Shown here piece by piece: positions 50,467 through 61,912 of a stretch of DNA of 64,000 bases. The translations under genes were made by a program, and so were the position numbers. A model generated the notes under the pieces. It saw only the letters and a program-made list of their open reading frames with translations, was not told the origin of the DNA and ran no database searches. The DNA is taken from positions 96,450-160,449 of the forward strand of contig PGYV01000003.1 of assembly GCA_002839855.1 (NCBI GenBank), given 5' to 3'. Source of the DNA: Candidatus Goldiibacteriota bacterium HGW-Goldbacteria-1. GTDB lineage: Bacteria; Oederibacteriota; PGYV01. Each line of letters begins with the position of its first letter. Within the stretch, counting starts at the first letter, position 1.

Positions 50467-51733
50467 AAATGGAATAGTGGTTGACCCTGCAAATAAGATA
50501 GAGGAAAAACTTGATGTATTTGTGGCCAACGGAAAGATATTTAAAATAGGGCGCAATATTTCGGACCGCGACGCGATGATAATTGACGCGAAAAACTGCA
50601 TTGTGACGCCGGGCTTTATTGACATGCACACGCACTTCCGCGAGCCGGGTTTTGAATATAAAGAAACAATTGAATCGGGTTCGCGCGCGGCGGCAAAGGG
50701 CGGATTTACAACTGTTGCCTGCATGCCCAACACGTCGCCCGCCATTGACAGCCAGGCGCTGGTGGAATTTATTAATTTAAAATCCAAGCAGGTGGGGCTT
50801 ATTGATGTTTATGCCATTGGCACCATTACAAAAGGAAGGGAAGGAAAAGAACTTGCCCCGATAGGAGAACTTGTAAAAGCAGGCGCGGTTGCAATATCCG
50901 ATGACGGCAGTTCCGTTATGAACGCGGAAATCTTAAGGCGCGCCCTTGAATACGCGAAGATGTTTAATATTCCCGTAATAGAACACTGCGAAGACCCGGA
51001 TTTAGCCGGCGAAGGCGTAATGAACGAAGGTTACTATTCAACGCTTCTTGGCTTAAAAGGAATCCCAAAAGCCGCGGAAGAAGTAATTGTGGCGCGCGAT
51101 ATTCTGCTGGCGCGTGAAACGGGCGGAAGGCTTCACATTGCGCACGTATCCACAGAAGGTTCCATAGAGTTAATCAAGTGGGCGAAAAAACAGGGGTTAA
51201 ATGTTACTGCTGAAGCCGCGCCGCACCACTTCTCGCTTGATGAATCAACGCTGAAAGAGTACGACACAAATTTTAAAATGAACCCGCCTTTGCGCACAAA
51301 AGAAGATGTTAAAGCCATAAGAAAAGCGCTGAAAGATAACGTGATAGAAGTGATAGCCACAGACCACGCGCCGCACGCGGAAGTGGACAAACGGGTGGAA
51401 TTTAACACCGCGGCGTACGGAATAGTGGGGCTGGAAACGGCTTTCCCGCTTATATGCGAATACCTTATAAGGCCCGGTGTTTTATCGCTGTCCCAGGCAA
51501 TTGCAAAGATAACGGTTAATCCCGCGCAGGTACTTAACCTTAAAAAAGGCACTTTAACAATGGATCAGAACGCGGACATAGTGGTGGCAAACGTGGATAA
51601 AGAGGTAAAGGTTACAAGGGAATTCTTTGCGTCCCGCTCCACCAATTCTCCGTTTATCGGAAAGACACTTCATGGCAGCGTGGAATATGTAATTAAAAAA
51701 GGCAAAATTATATATCAGAATGCGCAGGCATAA
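50450..51733 (+). CDS. pyrC: Dihydroorotase
   Basis: A 427-residue type I dihydroorotase that cyclises carbamoyl aspartate. Metal-binding MHTHFREPG (His60, His62), the later IEHCED and IAHVST histidines, and TDHAPH (catalytic Asp) are all present. So the protein looks catalytically active, not a PyrC' scaffold. It overlaps the 3' end of pyrB by 17 bases and precedes carA by 28. Confidence 0.97.
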   Translation: MKLLIKNGIVVDPANKIEEKLDVFVANGKIFKIGRNISDRDAMIIDAKNCIVTPGFIDMHTHFREPGFEYKETIESGSRAAAKGGFTTVACMPNTSPAIDSQALVEFINLKSKQVGLIDVYAIGTITKGREGKELAPIGELVKAGAVAISDDGSSVMNAEILRRALEYAKMFNIPVIEHCEDPDLAGEGVMNEGYYSTLLGLKGIPKAAEEVIVARDILLARETGGRLHIAHVSTEGSIELIKWAKKQGLNVTAEAAPHHFSLDESTLKEYDTNFKMNPPLRTKEDVKAIRKALKDNVIEVIATDHAPHAEVDKRVEFNTAAYGIVGLETAFPLICEYLIRPGVLSLSQAIAKITVNPAQVLNLKKGTLTMDQNADIVVANVDKEVKVTREFFASRSTNSPFIGKTLHGSVEYVIKKGKIIYQNAQA

Positions 51734-51761
51734 TCTGACTTTAACTTAGGGAGAACGGCAG

Positions 51762-52928
51762 ATGGAAAAAGCGGTTTTAATGCTGGAAGACGGCACTTGT
51801 TTTGAAGGCTTGTCATGCGGCGCCGCCGGCGAAGCATACGGAGAGATTGTTTTTAATACGTCAATGACCGGGTATCAGGAAATTCTTACAGACCCGTCTT
51901 ACAAAGGGCAGATAGTTACCATGACTTATCCGGAAATCGGCAATTACGGCATTGTGGATGACGACGCGGAATCGACATGCCTTCAGGCGGAAGGTTTTGT
52001 GGTTAAACAGATGAGCAGAATAAAAAGCAACTGGCGCGCCGGAATGACGCTGGGTGCTTATTTAAAAGCGCACGGCAAACAGGCGATAGAGGGAATTGAC
52101 ACAAGGGCGCTTACAAGGCACATAAGGGATTTTGGCGCGATGAAAAGCGTGCTTTCCACGGTTGACTTTAATAAGGCGTCACTGTTAAAAAAAGTAAAAA
52201 ATTCGCCGTCCATTGTGGGCGTTGATCTGGCAAAGCAGGTAACGGTTGAAAAACCGTATAAATGGAAAGGCAGGCTGAAAGCCGTAGGAATGATGTTAAA
52301 GGAAGATCAATACGTAAGGGTGGGAAATAATAAGGTAAAGCTTAAAGTTGTGGCTTATGACTGCGGTATGAAAAATAATATTTTAAGGATACTTACGGAT
52401 TTAAACTGTGAAGTGACTGTGGTGCCCATTGACACCAAGGCTGAAACTGTATTAAAGATGAACCCTGACGGTATTTTTGTATCCAACGGGCCGGGCGACC
52501 CTTCTGCGGTGCCGTACATTGTGGAAGAATTAAAAAAACTTCTTGGCAGGAAACCAATTTTTGGAATCTGCTTTGGCCACCAGCTTTTGGCGCAGGCGCT
52601 TGGCGGAAAGACGTACAAACTAAAATTCGGCCACAGGGGAGCCAACCACCCGGTAATGGATATGCGCACAAAAAAGATTGATATAACCGTGCAGAACCAC
52701 GGGTTTGCGGTGGATATCAGGTCTTTAAAAAAGTTAAAGCATAAAGTGGAAGTAACGCACATAAACCTGAATGACAAAACAATTGAAGGCATTGAAGTTA
52801 AAAAGTTAAAGGCGTTTTCCATCCAGCACCATCCGGAAGCGTCTGCCGGCCCGCACGACGCGCGGTATATTTTCAACCATTTTATTGACCTTATGATACA
52901 GGGAAAAAAGAAAACAAATAAAAAGTAA
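51762..52928 (+). CDS. carA: Carbamoyl-phosphate synthase small (glutaminase) subunit
   Basis: A 388-residue class I glutamine amidotransferase that supplies ammonia to CarB. The nucleophile elbow GICFGHQ puts the catalytic Cys at 270, and HHPEAS gives His357 and Glu359, so the triad is complete. The N-terminal domain has FNTSMTGYQEILTDPSYKGQ and DTRALTRHIRD. It precedes carB by 30 bases. A second, catalytically altered carA follows at 56487. Confidence 0.97.
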   Translation: MEKAVLMLEDGTCFEGLSCGAAGEAYGEIVFNTSMTGYQEILTDPSYKGQIVTMTYPEIGNYGIVDDDAESTCLQAEGFVVKQMSRIKSNWRAGMTLGAYLKAHGKQAIEGIDTRALTRHIRDFGAMKSVLSTVDFNKASLLKKVKNSPSIVGVDLAKQVTVEKPYKWKGRLKAVGMMLKEDQYVRVGNNKVKLKVVAYDCGMKNNILRILTDLNCEVTVVPIDTKAETVLKMNPDGIFVSNGPGDPSAVPYIVEELKKLLGRKPIFGICFGHQLLAQALGGKTYKLKFGHRGANHPVMDMRTKKIDITVQNHGFAVDIRSLKKLKHKVEVTHINLNDKTIEGIEVKKLKAFSIQHHPEASAGPHDARYIFNHFIDLMIQGKKKTNKK

Positions 52929-52958
52929 AAGACACACATATTAAACAGGAGTAAACGT

Positions 52959-55900
52959 ATGCCCAAACGCAAAGATCTAAAGACAATTCTTCTTATCGGA
53001 TCAGGCCCTATTGTTATAGGGCAGGGCTGCGAATTTGATTATTCCGGCACACAGGCGTGCAAAGCTTTAAAGGAAGAAGGGTACAGGGTTGTACTCGTCA
53101 ATTCAAATCCGGCCACCATTATGACAGACCCCGAATTCGCGGACGCCACATATATCGAACCATTGACGGTTGATATACTGGAAAAAATAGTTATTAAAGA
53201 AAAACCCGATGCCATTCTGCCTACCGTGGGCGGGCAGACGGCCCTTAACCTGGCAATGGAATTTGTCAATAAAGGGTTTGATAAAAAGTATAAAGTGGAA
53301 CTGATTGGCGCAAACGCCAAGTCCATTAAAAAAGCGGAAGACAGGGAAGAGTTTAAGCAGGCGATGAGAAAAATAGGCATGGACGTGCCTAAAAGCAGTT
53401 ATGTCACCACAATGGCCGCGGCAATGAAAGCGGCGAAAGAAATTAAGTTTCCCATAATCATAAGGCCCGCGTTTACCCTTGGCGGCACCGGCGGCGGTAT
53501 TGCCTATAACGCCGCGGAATTTAAGGTAAAAGCGGACAAAGGCATGAAAGATTCGCCCGTGCACGGCGTGCTGCTGGAAGAGTCTGTGCTTGGATGGAAA
53601 GAGTATGAACTTGAAGTGATGCGGGATTTAAAAGACAACGTGGTAATAATATGTTCCATAGAAAACCTTGACCCTATGGGCGTTCATACCGGCGATTCCA
53701 TAACTGTCGCGCCCGCGCAGACCTTAACTGACCGCGAATATCAGTTCATGAGGGACGCGGCGATAAAGATAATAAGGGAAATAGGCGTGGATACCGGCGG
53801 CAGCAATATTCAGTTTGCGGTAAACCCGGAAAACGGCCGTATGATAGTGATAGAAATGAACCCGCGCGTGTCGCGTTCTTCCGCGCTTGCGTCAAAGGCA
53901 ACGGGTTTCCCGATAGCAAAAATAGCGGCAAAACTTGCCGTGGGCTACACGCTTGATGAAATTCCAAATGACATTACCAGATATACCCCCGCGTCTTTTG
54001 AACCCGCGCTGGATTATGTTGTGACAAAGATTCCCAGATTCACCTTTGAAAAATTCAAAGAGTCAAAGGACGAACTTGGCGTGCAGATGAAATCCGTGGG
54101 CGAAGCAATGGCCATTGGCAGAACTTTTAAAGAGTCTTTCCAGAAAGCGCTGCGTTCAATGGAAGTGGGCAGGTACGGTTTTGGCGCCGATGGAAAAGAT
54201 CTTGATATTTCAAAAGTTACAATGGAAGAACTTAGGAAAAAAATAGTGGTGCCAAGTTCTTTCAGGGTATTTTATTTAAAGTACGCCATGCAGAAGGGGA
54301 TGACAGATAAAGAAATTAATGAAATTACAAAGATAGACCCGTGGTTTCTGCACTACATGAGGGAAATATACGATGAAGAAAAATCTTTAACCGCGCTTAG
54401 CGTTAAAACAGGAAGGCTGACGCCGGAAAAAGCGGAAGTGATAAAAGCGGAAATAATTCAGGCAAAAAAAGACGGTTTTTCCGATGTTCAGCTTGCCTAT
54501 ATTTTCGGCATAACAGAGGATAAATTCAGGGATATAAGGACAGGCCTTGGCATAAAACCGGTTTATAAGATGGTGGATACATGTGCGTCTGAATTTAAGG
54601 CGTACACCCCGTATCTGTATTCCGCATATGATTCGGAAAATGAAAATCCCGTGTCAAAAAAGAAAAAAGGGATTATCCTTGGCGGCGGACCCAACAGGAT
54701 AGGCCAGGGAATTGAATTTGACTATTGCTGCGTTCACGGCGTGTTCGCGCTAAAAGAGCTTGGCTACGAAGTGTCCATGGTTAACTGCAATCCCGAAACC
54801 GTTTCCACCGACTATGACACATCGGACAAACTATATTTTGAACCGCTGACGATGGAAGATGTAATGGCTATCGCTGTTGAAGAAGGGCCTGACGCCGGCT
54901 TTATAGCGCAGTTTGGCGGGCAGACGCCGTTAAAACTTGCGATGCCGCTTTATAATCAGAACGTGAAAATAATGGGGACATCCCCGCTGTCAATTGACAT
55001 CGCGGAAGACAGGGAAAAGTTTGATAAGATTCTGACAAAGCTTAACATAAGCAGGCCGGAAAACGGCACCGCTTTTTCGCTTGAAGAGGCGTGGAAAATA
55101 GTAAAAAGGATAGGATATCCGGTGCTTGTAAGGCCGTCGTATGTGCTTGGCGGGCGAGGCATGGAAATTGTATATGATGACATAAGTTTTGAAAAGTATG
55201 CCAAAGAGGCTTTTATTGTATCTGAAAAGCATCCGGTTTTAATTGACAAGTTTCTGGAAGACGCAATTGAAGTGGACGTGGACTGCGTGTGTGACGGAAA
55301 AGAAGCTGTCATCTGCGGCATCATGGAACACATAGAAGAAGCGGGGATACACTCCGGCGATTCGGCGTGCGTGCTTCCGCCGTTAAGCATAAGGCAGGAC
55401 GCCATTGCAACGATAAGGGATTACACGCATAAAATGGCGCTGGAACTGAACGTTAAAGGGCTTATGAACGTGCAGTACGCTCTTCGCAACGACCACGTTT
55501 ATGTCCTGGAAGTAAATCCGCGCGCTTCAAGAACGGTGCCGTTTGTCAGCAAAGCCACGGGTATTTCCTGGGCAAAGATAGCCACAAAAATAATGGCAGG
55601 CATGACCATAAAGCAGCTTAAGGTAAAGGAAAACCTTGACCTTCCGCACATATCGGTAAAAGAGGCTGTACTTCCGTTTAATAAATTTCAGGGAGCCGAC
55701 ATTGTGCTTGGCCCGGAAATGAAATCCACCGGCGAAGTAATGGGAATAGATAAAGATTTTGGACACGCGTATTACAAGGCGCAGATAGCCGCGGGGCAGA
55801 AACTGCCGGCAGGCGGGACTGTGTTTGTAAGCGTAAAAAATAAAAATAAGCGCGACATTGTTTTTGTGGTAAAAAAGCTGCGCGACATGGGTTTTGACAT

Positions 55901-56222
55901 AATGGCAACCGAAGGTACGGCAAACGTGCTTAGGAAATACGGCATAATTGCAAAGACGGTAAAAAAGGTATCGGAAACATCGCCGAATATTCTTGACCAT
56001 ATGAAAGCGGGAAAGGTTCAGCTTATCATCAACACTCCCGTGGGCAAAGGGCCAAGAAGCGATGACTATATGATAAGGACGCAGGCGATAACGCTTGGAA
56101 TACCATATACCACCACAATGGCGGGCGCGCAGGCGGTTGTCACCGCGATAGAAGCTGCAGGCGAAGTGAAGATGTCGGTAAAATCAATTCAGGAATATTA
56201 CAAAGAAGCGCGTAAGAAGTAA
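52959..56222 (+). CDS. carB: Carbamoyl-phosphate synthase large subunit
   Basis: A 1087-residue synthetase that makes carbamoyl phosphate from ammonia, bicarbonate and two ATP. Two ATP-grasp halves are visible: [16 protein letters not shown] to [19 protein letters not shown], and [18 protein letters not shown] to [19 protein letters not shown]. The C-terminal ~140 residues are the regulatory MGS-like domain with [15 protein letters not shown]. This is the copy paired with an intact CarA. A 264-base repeat-rich gap follows. Confidence 0.97.
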   Translation: MPKRKDLKTILLIGSGPIVIGQGCEFDYSGTQACKALKEEGYRVVLVNSNPATIMTDPEFADATYIEPLTVDILEKIVIKEKPDAILPTVGGQTALNLAMEFVNKGFDKKYKVELIGANAKSIKKAEDREEFKQAMRKIGMDVPKSSYVTTMAAAMKAAKEIKFPIIIRPAFTLGGTGGGIAYNAAEFKVKADKGMKDSPVHGVLLEESVLGWKEYELEVMRDLKDNVVIICSIENLDPMGVHTGDSITVAPAQTLTDREYQFMRDAAIKIIREIGVDTGGSNIQFAVNPENGRMIVIEMNPRVSRSSALASKATGFPIAKIAAKLAVGYTLDEIPNDITRYTPASFEPALDYVVTKIPRFTFEKFKESKDELGVQMKSVGEAMAIGRTFKESFQKALRSMEVGRYGFGADGKDLDISKVTMEELRKKIVVPSSFRVFYLKYAMQKGMTDKEINEITKIDPWFLHYMREIYDEEKSLTALSVKTGRLTPEKAEVIKAEIIQAKKDGFSDVQLAYIFGITEDKFRDIRTGLGIKPVYKMVDTCASEFKAYTPYLYSAYDSENENPVSKKKKGIILGGGPNRIGQGIEFDYCCVHGVFALKELGYEVSMVNCNPETVSTDYDTSDKLYFEPLTMEDVMAIAVEEGPDAGFIAQFGGQTPLKLAMPLYNQNVKIMGTSPLSIDIAEDREKFDKILTKLNISRPENGTAFSLEEAWKIVKRIGYPVLVRPSYVLGGRGMEIVYDDISFEKYAKEAFIVSEKHPVLIDKFLEDAIEVDVDCVCDGKEAVICGIMEHIEEAGIHSGDSACVLPPLSIRQDAIATIRDYTHKMALELNVKGLMNVQYALRNDHVYVLEVNPRASRTVPFVSKATGISWAKIATKIMAGMTIKQLKVKENLDLPHISVKEAVLPFNKFQGADIVLGPEMKSTGEVMGIDKDFGHAYYKAQIAAGQKLPAGGTVFVSVKNKNKRDIVFVVKKLRDMGFDIMATEGTANVLRKYGIIAKTVKKVSETSPNILDHMKAGKVQLIINTPVGKGPRSDDYMIRTQAITLGIPYTTTMAGAQAVVTAIEAAGEVKMSVKSIQEYYKEARKK

Positions 56223-56261
56223 TTTATAAATAACGGCAGTGAAATAAAGCGTCCATTGAAG

Positions 56262-56470
56262 GGTGCTTAAAGATATACTTCGGGATGAACCGAAGGGAAA
56301 ATAGCGAATTAAGCAAAAGCGTAAAAAATAGCGTGTTAAGCTATAGGCAATTAAGCAGAAGCGGAAAAAATAGTTAAGGTGCTATGTTTACGCGATAGCT
56401 TAAATGCTTAAACCGCTAAAGTGCTATGTTTACGCTATAGCTTAACTGCTTAATAAACTTTATCGCTATA
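56262..56470. repeat. Intergenic GCTTAA-type repeats
   Basis: Two ~25-base direct copies of AATTAAGCAraAGCGkAAAA are at ~56306 and ~56349. Two ~30-base copies of GTGCTATGTTTACGCkATAGC begin at ~56380 and ~56421. Inverted TAAGC and GCTTA words are scattered between. This stretch separates the two carAB pairs and resembles 36757-36830. Confidence 0.6.
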
Positions 56471-56486
56471 TTTAAAGGAGCATATT

Positions 56487-57671
56487 ATGAAGAAGAAAGC
56501 CGGTAATAAAAGCGGCGCTGACGCTGCTGCGGTTTTAATGCTTGAAGACGGCACTTTTTATAAAGGCAAATCCGCGGGATTCAGCGGGGAAGCGGCCGGG
56601 CTTATAACTTTTGACAATTCCGTGGGCGGCTATCAGGAACTTCTAACCGACCCCGCGGTAAAAGGGCACATAATCTGCATGACATGGCCGGAACAGGGAA
56701 ACACCGGGGTTAATTCCACTGATGCAGAATCGGGCGCTGTGCACGCGGCGGGGTTTGTAGCGGCGCAGATAAGCAGGTACACCAGCAGCTGGCGCGCCGA
56801 AGGGGATTTTAGAAGCTATCTTATAAAAAACAAAGTCACCGCAATTGACAGCCTTGATGTCCGCGCTATAGTCAGGCACATAATAAAAAAAGGCGAAATG
56901 GGCGCTGTGATATCCGCGGTTGATTTTGATAAAACATCGCTTCTTAAAAAAGCGCGCGCCGCCGCAAAGATAAAGATAACTGCCGTATCAACGGATAAAG
57001 AATATAAATGGGACAGCAGAAAAAAAATAAAAGGGCTTGATCTTTTCAGCAAAGAAGCGGTTTATCTTAAAGTATCGGATAATAAACGTAAATTTAAAGT
57101 GGCGGTTTTTGACTTTGGAATAAAGAACAGCACGCTTAAGATGTTCGCGTCAGCCGGATGCGAAGTAATAGTGCTTCCCGCGGATACAAAAGCGGGGCGC
57201 GTTGCGGAATTAAAGGCAGATGGTGTTTTTCTTTCAAGCGGCCCGGGCGATCCGCGTGAAATGAAAGAAATTCAGGCGCGGATAAAACAGCTTCTGGGAA
57301 AGGTTCCGGTATTTGCAACAGGGCTTGGCTGCCAGCTTATGGCATCTGCCGCCGGAATAAAAATTGACAGGATGAAAGCCGGACACAGGGGCGGCAATCA
57401 TTCCATAATAAATCTTGAAACAAAAGGCGTGGAGGTCACGTCCCAGTATCACGGCTTTGCGATAAACGCGCAGTCGCTTAAAAAGTCAAAAAGCGGTTTC
57501 AAACCCCTGCTTATTGATTTAAACGACGGCGATGTGGAAGGCATTGAGGCAAAGAAATTAAAAGCATTCGGCATTCAGTATTATCCGCAGGCAAGGCCGG
57601 GCAAACACGACGCGCCTTTTGTGTTTAACAGGTTCATTGATTACATGAAATCCGCAAAAGGGGTGAAATAA
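56487..57671 (+). CDS. CarA paralogue lacking the catalytic triad
   Basis: A 394-residue CarA homologue aligned end to end with the intact CarA at 51762 ([36 protein letters not shown]). At the nucleophile elbow GICFGHQ is replaced by ATGLGCQ, so the Cys position is Gly279; Cys282 stands where His is usual. HHPEAS is replaced by YYPQAR, so His and Glu become Tyr366 and Gln368. All three triad residues are thus lost and glutamine hydrolysis is not expected. The frame is intact with RBS AAAGGAG, so it is a conserved protein, not a decayed gene. It abuts the second carB, hinting at an ammonia-using or structural role. Confidence 0.92.
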   Translation: MKKKAGNKSGADAAAVLMLEDGTFYKGKSAGFSGEAAGLITFDNSVGGYQELLTDPAVKGHIICMTWPEQGNTGVNSTDAESGAVHAAGFVAAQISRYTSSWRAEGDFRSYLIKNKVTAIDSLDVRAIVRHIIKKGEMGAVISAVDFDKTSLLKKARAAAKIKITAVSTDKEYKWDSRKKIKGLDLFSKEAVYLKVSDNKRKFKVAVFDFGIKNSTLKMFASAGCEVIVLPADTKAGRVAELKADGVFLSSGPGDPREMKEIQARIKQLLGKVPVFATGLGCQLMASAAGIKIDRMKAGHRGGNHSIINLETKGVEVTSQYHGFAINAQSLKKSKSGFKPLLIDLNDGDVEGIEAKKLKAFGIQYYPQARPGKHDAPFVFNRFIDYMKSAKGVK

Positions 57672-57672
57672 A

Positions 57673-60600
57673 ATGCCAAAACGCACAGATATTAAAAAAA
57701 TAATGATAATAGGTTCCGGCCCCATCACCATAGGACAGGGATGTGAATTTGACTATTCGGGTACCCAGGCATGCAAGGCGTTAAGTGAAGAGGGGTATAA
57801 AACCATACTTGTAAATTCCAATCCCGCGACAATCATGACAGACCCGGAATACGCCGACCGTACTTACATAGAACCTGTGAACGAAGAATTTGTTGAAAAG
57901 ATTATAAAGAAAGAAAGGCCGGACGCGTTAATACCCACAATGGGAGGCCAAAGCGGGCTTAACCTTGGTTCACAGCTTTCAAAAAGCGGCATATTAAAAA
58001 AGTACGGAGTGGAACTTATCGGCGCGGATTACAACGCCATAGAAAAAGCCGAAGACAGGCTTTTGTTTAAAAACGCCATACAGAAAATAGGGCTTGATGT
58101 GCCGGAAAGCGCGTACGTGGGTACAATGGAAGAAGCCATGGCGGCGGCGAAAATAATAAAATTCCCGATAATAGTAAGGCCGGCATTCACGCTTGGCGGC
58201 GCCGGCGGTTCCATAGCATATGGCATGAAAGATTTTAAACAGAAGGCGTATTACGGCCTTAAAGCATCGCCTATATCAAGGGTGCTGCTGGAAGAGTCCG
58301 TGCTTGGATGGAAAGAATACGAACTGGAACTTATGCGCGACCATGAAGACAACGTAATTCAGATATGCAACATAGAAAATTTTGACCCTATGGGCGTCCA
58401 CACCGGAGATTCAATATGTTCCGCGCCTGCGCAGACATTTACGGCGGCGGAATGCGCGCTTATCAAGGACGCGGGAATAGACATAATGAGGGAAATTGGC
58501 GTAAACGGCGGCGTGAACATTCAGTTTGCCGTGAACCCCAAAAACGGCAAGTTAAAGGTAATTGAACTTAACCCGCGCGTGTCGCGCTCGTCTGCCCTTG
58601 CGTCAAAGGCGACAGGCTTCCCGATAGCAAGGGTCGCCACAAAACTTGCTGTGGGCTATACGCTTGATGAGGTTTTAAACACAATGACCAAAAGGACGCC
58701 CGCGTCTTCGGAACCTGACGTCGATTACGTTGTGACAAAAGTGGCAAGGTTTACCTTTGAAAAATTCAAGGACACTCCGGACATACTTGGGCCGCAGATG
58801 AAAGCGATAGGCGAAGTAATGGCAATGGGAAGGACGTTCAAGGAATCGCTTCAGAAAGCCATGCGCTCGCTTGAAACCGGAAGGTTTGGTTTTGGCGGCG
58901 ACGGCAAAGACCCGTTATTGTCATCGCTGTCTGAAAAAGACATAGCAGAAAAACTTAAACTGCCTAATTCACAGCGGCTTTGGTACATCAGATACGCGCT
59001 GCAAAAGGGCATGGGTATAAAGAAAATTAATGAAATGACAGGAATTGACCCGTGGTTTATCGCTCAGCTGGATGAACTGATTGTGCAGGAAAATAAACTG
59101 AGAAAAAAATCCATCATTAAAAGCGCGGCGTTCCCGGATGAATTAAGAAGCGCGAAAGAATCGGGATTTTCCGATGTTCAGCTTGCGCAGATGCTTGGCA
59201 CCACGCAGGATAAAGTAAGGGCGCTAAGGAAAAAGTTTGACATAAAGCCGGTTTATAAACACGCTGATACATGCGCCGGCGAATATGACGCAAAGTCGTC
59301 GTACCTGTATTCCACTTACGGCGGCGAAAATGAAAATCCGATAAACAAAATAAAGAAAAAAGCTGTTATTCTTGGCGGCGGCCCCAACAGGATAGGGCAG
59401 GGAATAGAATTTGACTACTGCTGCGTGCACGGCGTATTCGCGCTGAAAGAAGAAGGCTATGAAGTATCAATGGTAAACTGTAATCCTGAAACCGTATCCA
59501 CGGACTATGACACCGCGGACAAACTGTATTTTGAACCGCTGACTGTGGAAGACATTTTAGCCATATCTGAAGATGAAGGGAAAAAGACGGGCTTTATTGT
59601 GCAGTTTGGCGGACAGACTCCGTTGAAGCTTGCCGTTCCGCTGAAGGAAGCGGATGTCAGAATAATGGGAACATCGCCGGAGTCCATTGACAGGGCGGAA
59701 GACAGAAAAAAGTTTGACGCTGTTCTGACAGAACTTAACATTCCAAGGCCGGAAAACGGCACGGCATTTAACCTTGCAGAAGCAAAAAAGATTGTAAAAG
59801 AAATGGGTTATCCCGTTCTTGTAAGGCCGTCGTATGTGCTTGGCGGGCGCGCCATGGAAATTGTGTATGACGAAGAGTCTTTTGATAAATATGCAAAAGA
59901 GGCTTTTATAGTTTCGGAGAAATATCCCATATTGATTGATAAGTTCCTTGAAGACGCGGTGGAAGTTGATGTGGACTGCATCTGCGACGGGAAAGAAGCT
60001 TTAATCGCGGGTATTATGGAACACATAGAAGAAGCGGGAATACATTCCGGTGATTCCGCCTGCGTGCTTCCTCCGATAACTATCAGGGGTGACATGCTGG
60101 AAAAAATTAAGCAATACACAAAGGCGCTGGCGTTAAAGCTTAACGTAAAGGGGCTTATGAACGTGCAGTACGCCATAAGAAACGATATTGTGTACATTCT
60201 TGAAGCCAATCCAAGGGCGTCAAGGACAATACCTTTTGTAAGTAAGGCGACAGGCGTGGCATGGGCAAAGCTGGCGACCAAAGTCATGACAGGCAAGACA
60301 TTAAAGCAGCTTAAGGTAAAGGAAAAGCTTGACCTGCCGTATGTATCCGTAAAGGAATCCGTGTTCCCGTTCTCTAAATTCATGGGCGCCGATACCGTAT
60401 TAGGGCCGGAGATGAAATCAACGGGCGAAGTCATGGGGCTGGATAAGGATTTTGGACATGCCTATTATAAATCGCAGGTTGCCGCCGGCCAGAAAATACC
60501 TTCAAAAGGTACTGTGTTTATATCGGTAAAAAACAAAGACAAGCGAGATGTTATTTTTGTGGCAAAGAAGCTTGTGGATCTTGGATTTAAAATAGCAGCC

Positions 60601-60903
60601 ACACTTGGCACTGCAAACGCGCTGGAACAGTTTGGCATAGAAACGATAATAGTGAAAAAGGTTCATGAAAAGGGCAACAATATCATTGAAATGATAAAAG
60701 CCGGAAAGATAAACCTTATCATCAATACCCCCGCGGGCAAGGGCCCAAGAAGCGACGATTATCAGATAAGGCTGCATGCTATAAGCTTAGGGGTGCCTTA
60801 CACGACCACCATGTCAGGCGCGCAGGCGCTTGTTTATGCCATTGAATCGGTAAGTAAAAAAGAGGTAGAAGTAAAACCGCTGCAGGAGTATTATACAAAA
60901 TAG
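57673..60903 (+). CDS. Second carbamoyl-phosphate synthase large subunit
   Basis: A 1076-residue CarB paralogue starting one base after the stop of the triad-less CarA. Both ATP-grasp halves are present with conserved catalytic segments ([51 protein letters not shown]; second half [22 protein letters not shown]). Small changes against the first copy are GGSIAY for GGGIAY and MGGQSGLNL for VGGQTALNL. The regulatory domain keeps [15 protein letters not shown]. It looks active; whether it serves pyrimidine or arginine synthesis is unclear, but it lies inside the pyr operon. Confidence 0.94.
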   Translation: MPKRTDIKKIMIIGSGPITIGQGCEFDYSGTQACKALSEEGYKTILVNSNPATIMTDPEYADRTYIEPVNEEFVEKIIKKERPDALIPTMGGQSGLNLGSQLSKSGILKKYGVELIGADYNAIEKAEDRLLFKNAIQKIGLDVPESAYVGTMEEAMAAAKIIKFPIIVRPAFTLGGAGGSIAYGMKDFKQKAYYGLKASPISRVLLEESVLGWKEYELELMRDHEDNVIQICNIENFDPMGVHTGDSICSAPAQTFTAAECALIKDAGIDIMREIGVNGGVNIQFAVNPKNGKLKVIELNPRVSRSSALASKATGFPIARVATKLAVGYTLDEVLNTMTKRTPASSEPDVDYVVTKVARFTFEKFKDTPDILGPQMKAIGEVMAMGRTFKESLQKAMRSLETGRFGFGGDGKDPLLSSLSEKDIAEKLKLPNSQRLWYIRYALQKGMGIKKINEMTGIDPWFIAQLDELIVQENKLRKKSIIKSAAFPDELRSAKESGFSDVQLAQMLGTTQDKVRALRKKFDIKPVYKHADTCAGEYDAKSSYLYSTYGGENENPINKIKKKAVILGGGPNRIGQGIEFDYCCVHGVFALKEEGYEVSMVNCNPETVSTDYDTADKLYFEPLTVEDILAISEDEGKKTGFIVQFGGQTPLKLAVPLKEADVRIMGTSPESIDRAEDRKKFDAVLTELNIPRPENGTAFNLAEAKKIVKEMGYPVLVRPSYVLGGRAMEIVYDEESFDKYAKEAFIVSEKYPILIDKFLEDAVEVDVDCICDGKEALIAGIMEHIEEAGIHSGDSACVLPPITIRGDMLEKIKQYTKALALKLNVKGLMNVQYAIRNDIVYILEANPRASRTIPFVSKATGVAWAKLATKVMTGKTLKQLKVKEKLDLPYVSVKESVFPFSKFMGADTVLGPEMKSTGEVMGLDKDFGHAYYKSQVAAGQKIPSKGTVFISVKNKDKRDVIFVAKKLVDLGFKIAATLGTANALEQFGIETIIVKKVHEKGNNIIEMIKAGKINLIINTPAGKGPRSDDYQIRLHAISLGVPYTTTMSGAQALVYAIESVSKKEVEVKPLQEYYTK

Positions 60904-60927
60904 CTTAAATTTATCAAAAGAGGAAAA

Positions 60928-61695
60928 ATGAAAAATTCAGGGGAAGTGGTTTTTAATAAAAATACAGGTGAAGGGCTTTATCACATGAGGCTTGCGGTTA
61001 AAAAGAAATTTAAAGCCTGTCCGGCACAGTTTATAAATATAAAAGTGTCTGACACCGTGGTTCCGCTTCTGCGCAGGCCGTTTTCCATTTTTAGCGCGGA
61101 AAACAAGGAACTGGATATTGTGTACAAGGTAATAGGGGAAGGCACAAGGCTTTTGTCAGAAAAGAAAAAAGGCGATGTGCTGGATTTTATAGGCCCGCAG
61201 GGCAATACTTACCCTGTGGATTTAAAGGATAAAAAGTCAAAAATAATTATCATAGGCGGGGGCACAGGCGCGGCATCCGTACATTTTCTGGCGCAGGAAT
61301 TAAAAAAGAAGAAAAGAAAATTCACGCTTATTCAGGGCGCCCGGAATAAAAAACTGATTGTGGCTGACAAAGAGTTCAAAAAACTTGGCTGCCTTTTTGC
61401 CACTGAAGACGGTTCGCTTGGCACAAGGGGATACGTGACTGATGTTCTGAAAAAAGAACTGGCGCCAAACGCGGTAATTTACGCGTGCGGCCCGGAAGGC
61501 ATGATAAAAGCCATTAAGGAAAAAATTAAGGGAATGGATGATATTAAGTTTTACGCCTCTTTTGAAGCGTACATGGCGTGCGGTATTGGCGCGTGCATAA
61601 GCTGCGTAATACCCGTAGGTATCCCCGATAATTTTGTATATAAAAGGGTGTGCAAGGAAGGGACAGTTTTTGATGTAAGTGAGGTAGTGCTTTAA
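60928..61695 (+). CDS. pyrK: Dihydroorotate dehydrogenase electron-transfer subunit
   Basis: A 255-residue ferredoxin-reductase-like protein linking PyrD to NAD+. The FAD site is LRRPFSIFS, the NAD-binding loop is IIIGGGTGAASV, and the [2Fe-2S] cysteines are Cys218, Cys223, Cys226 and Cys242 (CGIGACISC...RVC). It pairs with the class 1B PyrD 217 bases downstream. AAGAGG precedes the ATG. Confidence 0.94.
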   Translation: MKNSGEVVFNKNTGEGLYHMRLAVKKKFKACPAQFINIKVSDTVVPLLRRPFSIFSAENKELDIVYKVIGEGTRLLSEKKKGDVLDFIGPQGNTYPVDLKDKKSKIIIIGGGTGAASVHFLAQELKKKKRKFTLIQGARNKKLIVADKEFKKLGCLFATEDGSLGTRGYVTDVLKKELAPNAVIYACGPEGMIKAIKEKIKGMDDIKFYASFEAYMACGIGACISCVIPVGIPDNFVYKRVCKEGTVFDVSEVVL

Positions 61696-61696
61696 A

Positions 61697-61890
61697 GACT
61701 GAGGGACGGAAGGTCAGAGGGACAGAGGGACGGAAGGGTGGTTTATAACTGGTAGGCGCACCTTTGGGGTGCGGCAGTTAAGTAGTTTTTTAGATCCTGT
61801 AGAGACAAGTTTACGAGCGGAAGTGTCAGCGGAAAGGTTAGAAGGTCGGAAGGTTTTTCCGTCCCTCTGTCCCTCCGTGCATCTGTCCCT
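61697..61890. repeat. Inverted GAGGGACGG repeat between pyrK and pyrD
   Basis: GAGGGACAGAGGGACGGAA (61717-61735) is the exact inverted copy of 61856-61874, a 19-bp stem with a ~120-base loop. Related words continue on both sides to 61697 and 61890. The 217-base gap has no gene. The 3' arm ends about 38 bases before the pyrD ATG. Confidence 0.8.
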
Positions 61891-61912
61891 CGGATTCTTA
61901 TAAGGAGTTCTT

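Noticed and set aside
59808..60434. A 208-codon minus-strand frame
   Set aside because: Opposite the second carB, where a closely similar shadow also occurs in the first carB; no independent coding evidence.
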